A stretch of 64,000 nt of DNA from Scylla paramamosain (lineage: Eukaryota; Arthropoda; Malacostraca; Decapoda; Portunidae). Within the stretch, counting starts at the first letter, position 1. Each line of letters starts with the position of its first letter. The position numbers and the translations under genes are program-made. The stretch lies in the NCBI RefSeq assembly GCF_035594125.1, contig NC_087171.1, positions 16,671,767-16,735,766 of the forward strand, in the 5' to 3' direction. The notes under the pieces were generated by a model that made no database searches, was not told the origin of the DNA, and saw only the letters and a program-made list of their open reading frames with translations. Below are positions 50,971 through 64,000 of this stretch, in pieces.

Positions 50971-51044
<74 letters not shown>

Positions 51045-51068
51045 GTGTGTGTGTGTGTGTGTGTGTGT
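50971..51068. repeat. (CTA)24-(TG)12 compound microsatellite
   Basis: CTA triplets (50971-51044) pass directly into TG. Confidence 0.96.
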
Positions 51069-51199
51069 TCATATTAAATCAGGAGGGGAAGAAGGATTAG
51101 AATGAGTAACGAACAGTGTGTGGAAGGTGATTCACTGGAGACTGTTCGTGGTTTGGCGGGGATCTTCCGAGACGGTGTTGAAGGTGACTGTCGTGAGCT

Positions 51200-54010
<2,811 letters not shown>

Positions 54011-54015
54011 ATGAG

Positions 54016-54096
54016 TAGTAGTAGTAGTACCTAGTACTAGTAGTAGTATTAGTAGTAGTAATAGTATTAGTAGTAGTAATAGTAGTAGTAGTAATA

Positions 54097-54152
<56 letters not shown>

Positions 54153-54201
54153 GATAATGATAATAATAATAATAAAAATGATAATAATAACAATAATAAT
54201 A

Positions 54202-54276
<75 letters not shown>

Positions 54277-54282
54277 GTAATA
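54016..54282. repeat. (TAG)n/(TAA)n imperfect triplet array
   Basis: TAG triplets at the left grade into long TAA runs with GAT, CAA and AAA interruptions over ~265 bp. Tyr-, Leu- and Ser-run frames are artefacts. Confidence 0.95.
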
Positions 54283-54434
54283 ATAACGAAAATGTTGCAT
54301 ATTGAATTACGTATTGTATGATTAAATTAGGGTGTTTCATTAATTATAGATTTTCTTTGAACACACATGACATAATTGCATTTCACTCACTTAACTGCCA
54401 ATTAGCAAGTGTGCTCTTCAGACCCGTGTACTGA

Positions 54435-54439
<5 letters not shown>

Positions 54440-54490
<51 letters not shown>
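54440..54490. repeat. (AG)25 microsatellite
   Basis: Uninterrupted AG 28 bp before an AC array. Confidence 0.97.
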
Positions 54491-54493
<3 letters not shown>

Positions 54494-54516
54494 GAACAGA
54501 GCCAAACACGCACAAC

Positions 54517-54620
<104 letters not shown>

Positions 54621-55528
54621 CAAAATAACAGGTGAGCGCTCAAAGCAAGGCGCTGAGACAGGACAAATGTTGCTAATTACAGGATAAGAGTAAAAGAGGT
54701 CGGGTGAAACAGGAACTTGGTATGCACGTTGCCCGTAGTTAACAAAACACAATCCGGATACAATTACTCGTAAATGTAACATAAGAGCCTGCAATTACTA
54801 GCTACACGAGCGCAGAGAATGTCTTTCTTCCTTACCGCAGGCTATATTGATTTTCATGTGTATGTTTGGTTTAGTAAGAAAATAAGCGAAAGGGTTAGGA
54901 AGAAGAGAGGAAATAGCCACTTTTTTGGTTTATCTTTTCGTTTTTCTTGTTCCGTATATTTTCTACTCGTAGCAGGTTATAGTGCAGGTTTTAGGGGATT
55001 TTTTTTTTAAAGGAATTTTCATGACTGGTGATTGCCAGAGAAGAATTCCGGGTCATGAATGAGGAAAACAATCACCCGTGGCCACCCTAGTGTAATCTAC
55101 GTAGGAATTACATGTATGTGTAGTGTTTTTAACTTAAGTCTTCCTTCTATATCATCTTTGCAACACATTAGACATACGCTTTGCTATTTTTTTCTCATCT
55201 TGTAAATCTAAAACGTTTAATCCTTTGACCAGTAAATATTGTATCTACGTATCATCTCAAAAAAAAAAGAAGTTTCAGTGTATAGGAAGTGTAGCACCAA
55301 TGTAAACTTAATTTGCAGCTTTCAATAAATCTCGAAGAACGGCAGCAGTCCTTGCCCGTGCTGAGAAGTGCGTCTCCAGTGTCTGCTTTGTTTTTCAGCG
55401 TCGTCTATCCCACGCTGGGGTGTAATGCTTCCCGGGATGTGAAGTTTCCTTGCTACACAGAAAATGGATAAGAGGAACTCGTGTGCTATGTCAGACTATA
55501 ATTAAATTTTGAAAAAGTAATCCGTGGC

Positions 55529-55543
55529 GAGAGAGAGAGAGAG

Positions 55544-55630
<87 letters not shown>
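55529..55630. repeat. (GA)9-(GT)42 compound microsatellite
   Basis: GA converts directly to GT at 55547. Confidence 0.97.
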
Positions 55631-55631
<1 letters not shown>

Positions 55632-55639
55632 CTTATGTC

Positions 55640-57763
<2,124 letters not shown>

Positions 57764-57934
57764 TGCTCTCTCTCGTGATGACACGTACACGCAATTTAAC
57801 GTGTGCAGAATGCAGGCCTTTCCCGCCACCACGCCACCACCGCAAGGGACTCGGTCAAGGACGCCTACGTAGAGTCTGTGTTGCCCCTGTTACCTCGCCA
57901 TCTGGCCACCGTGAGTGAACGTGACTGCAGGTCG

Positions 57935-57935
57935 T

Positions 57936-57977
<42 letters not shown>

Positions 57978-57983
57978 AGAGAT

Positions 57984-58030
<47 letters not shown>
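57935..58030. repeat. (GA)n with three interruptions
   Basis: GA is broken by GGA near 57958 and 57999 and by GATGA near 57982. It is one of the few interrupted, hence probably older, dinucleotide arrays. Confidence 0.96.
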
Positions 58031-58031
<1 letters not shown>

Positions 58032-58729
58032 TACAAGCACTATTACCACTCTAACCATCTCGTATGACACTCCAGCCACTCACAAGCCACAGTCACACCG
58101 ATAACCATGACGAACAAGCCGTTAAATCGTGCACTAGTTAACAATCTCACGCGTTTCTGGGACGAGGAAGAAGGAAGATGCGTCCACAAGTTTGAGAAGT
58201 ACTCCATCTTCACTTTTCTTTAGACACGATCATAATGTTTTCAATTGAAGGTCGATTATGTGTCGTCCATATTTTTTATCTCTATATTTTTTATTATCGA
58301 TATCTTTTACAAACACACACTTTCTATTTCAAGTCACCACCAATATCAAAGAAGCCAAATAGTCCTTTTATACACATCACAGGAATAAAATCAATAACAC
58401 AAATGAAATACGATAATACGAGCTAATTAACTCACTGACGAAAAAAAAAAAAAAAGCTATCAGAAGTAGCATTGTGCTATTACTAATTCATGTTTGCAGG
58501 AGACCTAAAACCGTCTGTGTTATTATTGGGATATTAAAGTGCGGAAAGAAATGTACATAGAGGGAAGGAGGAAGAGGAAGACGTGAGTGGTGAGCTAACA
58601 CTCCCTGGGCGACGTGGGGCGTGAGAAGCGGGGCGCGGGGTGGCCTCCGTAGAGTGTGACGGGCCGTGGCGGAGGAAGATGAATGAAGTAAGCAATTAGT
58701 GAGAAAGATTGCGAGAGGAAGTGGAATAA

Positions 58730-58733
<4 letters not shown>

Positions 58734-58815
<82 letters not shown>

Positions 58816-58840
58816 CTTCTCTCTCTCTCTCTCTCTCTCT
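58734..58840. repeat. (GA)39 - 5 bp - (TC)11 inverted pair
   Basis: GA (58734-58812), a short AAACT spacer, then TC (58818-58840). The unequal arms can still fold into a ~22-bp hairpin. Confidence 0.96.
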
Positions 58841-58973
58841 CTTACTCTCATTCTGCATCGACCAGCCGAGCCAGCAATGACGACATGCTTGCGTCATTGC
58901 CCACGTTTGTCTCTTGCCGGTTGTCATGTGGCATGGGGGCAAGCTGACTGTATGCGTGCTTGCCCGTGTGTAG

Positions 58974-58975
<2 letters not shown>

Positions 58976-59053
<78 letters not shown>
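58976..59053. repeat. (TG)39 microsatellite
   Basis: Uninterrupted TG. Confidence 0.97.
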
Positions 59054-61899
<2,846 letters not shown>

Positions 61900-63816
61900 C
61901 ATGATAGAGAGGTGGCCCACAAAAGGTACTTAAGCCTACCATCACCAGAATCTCATGCACTTTATATTTCTGCCCGGAACCATGCCATGTCTGTTCTCCA
62001 ACTAGCCAAAAACTCCTTCATTAATGGAAAGTGTCAAAATCTTTCAAGATCTAACTCCCCTCTTGACTTCTGGCATCTAGCCAAAAATATCTCCAGTAAC
62101 TTTGCTTCTTCTTCTTTCCCTTCTTTATTTCAACTAGATGGCACCACTGCTATCACATCTATTTCTAAAGCTGAACTTTTCGCTCAAACCTTTGCTAAAA
62201 ATTCTACCTTGGACGATTCAGGGCTTGTTCCTCCCCTCTCCTCCACCCTCTGACTACTTCATGCTACCTATTAAAATTCTTCGCAGTGATGTTTTTCCAT
62301 GTCCTCGCTGGCCTAAACCCACAGAAGGTTTATGGACCTGATGGGGTCCCTCCTATTGTTCTCCCCAAACTGTACCTCCGTGCTTGCACCTTGCCTAGTC
62401 AAACTCTTTCAGCTCTGTCTATCAACATCTATCTTTCCTTCTTGCTGGAAGTTTGCCTACATTTACCCTGTTCCTGAAAAGGGTGACCATTCTAATCCCT
62501 CAAACTACCGTCCTATTGCTTTAATTTTCAGCCTATCTAAAGTTTTTGAATCTGTCCTCAACAGGAAGATTCTTAAACATCTATCACTTAACAACCTTCT
62601 ATCTGATCGCCAGTATGGGTTCCGTCAAGGCCGCTCTACTGCTGATCTTCTGGCTTTCCTTACTGAGTCTTGGTCATCCTCTTTTAGATATTTTGGTGAA
62701 ACTTTTGTTGTTGCCTTGGACATATCAAAAGTTTCTGATAGAGTCTGGCACAAAGCTTTGATTTCCAAACTACTCTCCTTCGGCTTCTATCCTCTCTGTA
62801 ACTTCATCTCAAGTTTCCTTTCTGACCGTTCTATTGCTGCTGTGGTAGACGGTCACTTTTTTTCTAAATCTATTAACAGTGGTGTTCCTCAGAGTTCTGA
62901 CCTGTCACCCACTCTCTTCTTATCATTCATCAATGACCTTCTAAACCAAACTTCTTTTCCTATCCACTCCTTCGCTAATGATACCACCCTGCTCTTTTCC
63001 GCGTCTTTTCATAGACGTCCAACACTTCAGAAAGTAAACATTTCACGCAGTGAAGCCACAGAACACCTGACTTCTGATCTTTCTAAAATTTCTGATTGGG
63101 CAGAGCAAACTTAGCATTGTTCAATGCCTCAAAAACTCAATTCCTCCATCTATCAACTCGACACAACCTTCCAGACAACTATCCCCTCTTCTTCAATGAC
63201 ACTCAACTGTCCCTCTCTTCTACACTGAATATCCTCGGTCTGTCCTTTACTTATAATCTGAACTGGAAACTCATCTCATCTCTAGCTAAAACGGCTTCTA
63301 TGAAGTTAGGCGTTCTGAGACGTCTCCGCCAGTTTTTCTTACCCCCCCCACCCCAAGCTGCTAACTCTGTACAAGGGCCGTATCCGTCCATGTATGGAGT
63401 ATGCTTCACATGTCTGGGAAGAATCCACTCATACCGCTCTTCTAGACAGGGTGGAATCAAAAGCTTTTCATATCATCATCTCCTCTCCTCTAACTGACTG
63501 TCTTCAGCCTCTCTCTCACCGCCGCAATGTTGCATATCTAGCTGTCTTCTACCGCTATTTTCATGCTAACTGCTCTTCTGATCTTGCTAACTGCATGCCT
63601 CCCCTCCTTCCGCGGCCTCGCTGCACAAGACTTTCTTCTTTCTCTCACCCCTATTCTGTCCACTTCTCTAACGCAAGAGTTAACCAGTATTCTCAATCAT
63701 TCATCCCTTTCTCTGGTAAACTCTGGAACTCCCTGTCTGCTTCTGTATTTCCACCTTCCTATGACTTGAATTCCTTCAAGAGGGAGGTTTCAAGACACTT
63801 ATCCACCAATTTTTGA
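61900..63816 (+). pseudogene. LINE ORF2 pseudogene (reverse transcriptase)
   Basis: Protein homology continues through three frames in turn. Shifts lie near 62240, 62300, 62370, 63100 and 63340, so at least five indels separate it from a working gene. Landmarks are DFWHLAKNISSNFASSSFPS (62068 on), YGPDGVPPIVL (62332 on), NYRPIAL (62503), YGFRQGRST (62614), motif A LDISKVSDRVWH (catalytic Asp codon at 62719), motif B SGVPQSSDLSP (62878) and motif C FANDT (62971). In motif C the first Asp of the usual YADD is Asn (62977). Motif B has lost the Gly of PQGS. The C-terminal part holds FNASKTQFLHLS and RVNQYSQSFIPFSGKLWNSL. It cannot encode an active enzyme. Confidence 0.88.
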
Positions 63817-63925
63817 CCACTGCTTTGACCCTTTTATGGGTCTGGCATTTCAGTGGGCATTTTTTTTTTATTAGAATTTTTGTTGCCCTTGGCCAGTGTC
63901 CTTCCTACATAAAAAAAAAAAAAAA
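61900..63925 (+). mobile_element. Jockey-group LINE, 5'-truncated, with A tail
   Basis: This is a LINE (non-LTR retrotransposon) of a type abundant in decapod genomes and usually labelled 'mobile element jockey'. It starts in the region between endonuclease and reverse transcriptase (AHKRYLSLPSPESHALYISA near 61916), continues through the reverse transcriptase (62290-63114) and the C-terminal domain (63096-63816), then a ~95-bp 3' UTR (63817-63910), and ends in 15 A (63911-63925). The N-terminal endonuclease is missing, typical of incomplete reverse transcription. The exact 5' junction and target-site duplication could not be defined. Confidence 0.88.
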
Positions 63926-64000
63926 CTGGCTGTCTTCAGCCTCTCTCTCATCGCCGCAATGTTGCATCTCTAGCTGTCTTCTGCCGCTATTTTCATGCTA
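63926..64000 (+). mobile_element. Second LINE copy, head-to-tail, cut by window end
   Basis: Right after the A15 tail, 75 bases match 63494-63568 of the preceding copy with four substitutions and no indel (about 95% identity). This copy therefore starts near the last ~110 codons of ORF2 and continues beyond the window. Either a second insertion used the A tail as its target, or the 3' part was duplicated. Confidence 0.9.

Noticed and set aside
63926..64000. Possible independent gene start at the window end
   Set aside because: It is ~95% identical to the LINE C-terminal region upstream, so it is a second element copy.

Overview
The window looks like gene-poor nuclear DNA from a eukaryote, most likely a decapod crustacean (possibly a crab). 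That inference rests on three things: about 80 long dinucleotide microsatellites, dominated by (GA/TC)n and then (CA/TG)n; degraded LINE sequences of the Jockey and CR1/L2 groups; and no compact coding. There are no bacterial operons, rRNA genes, tRNAs I would defend, or CRISPR arrays. Almost all long open frames are simple repeats read as Ser-Leu, Arg-Glu, Thr-His, Cys-Val or homopolymer runs, and I do not annotate them as genes.

Layout. 0-5 kb: a GC-richer patch with promoter-like motifs and a Kozak-type ATG next to a splice donor, then a pyrimidine-only stretch of about 0.7 kb and CCT, TC and AC arrays. 5-10 kb: mostly unique AT-rich DNA with two old tandem duplications (118 and 124 bp). 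9.6-12.9 kb: minisatellites, then a dense GA/TC block in which one ~60-bp spacer recurs in direct and inverted orientation between TC/GA arrays. 13.6-13.9 kb: two tandem 3' ends of a CR1/L2-like LINE. 15.5-26 kb: a microsatellite field with a four-copy 117-bp minisatellite at 18.1 kb. 26.4-27.3 kb: a dead CR1/L2-like reverse transcriptase with an internal 119-bp duplication. 28.06-29.26 kb: a reverse-strand LINE 3' tail followed by a degenerate ~150-bp tandem array. 30-43 kb: the densest microsatellite field, including about 77 TTC triplets. 42.2 and 48.3 kb: two copies of a dispersed repeat that ends in (CA)n. 44.3 kb: the best candidate coding exon. 49.6-61 kb: unique AT-rich DNA with scattered arrays. 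61.9-64 kb: a frameshifted Jockey-like LINE followed head to tail by a second, 5'-truncated copy that runs off the window.

No complete gene is visible, so no pathway can be described. The candidate exons at 44.3 kb (+) and 47.7 kb (-) suggest the window may lie within introns or between genes. I did not find a convincing new biological system. The most interesting items are the exon whose acceptor abuts a donor-like sequence (recursive-splicing signature), the repeated ~117-124 bp tandem duplications, the TC-bounded inverted repeat cassette, the CA-tailed dispersed repeat, and the abutting LINE copies. All repeat boundaries were read by eye and may be off by a few bases.
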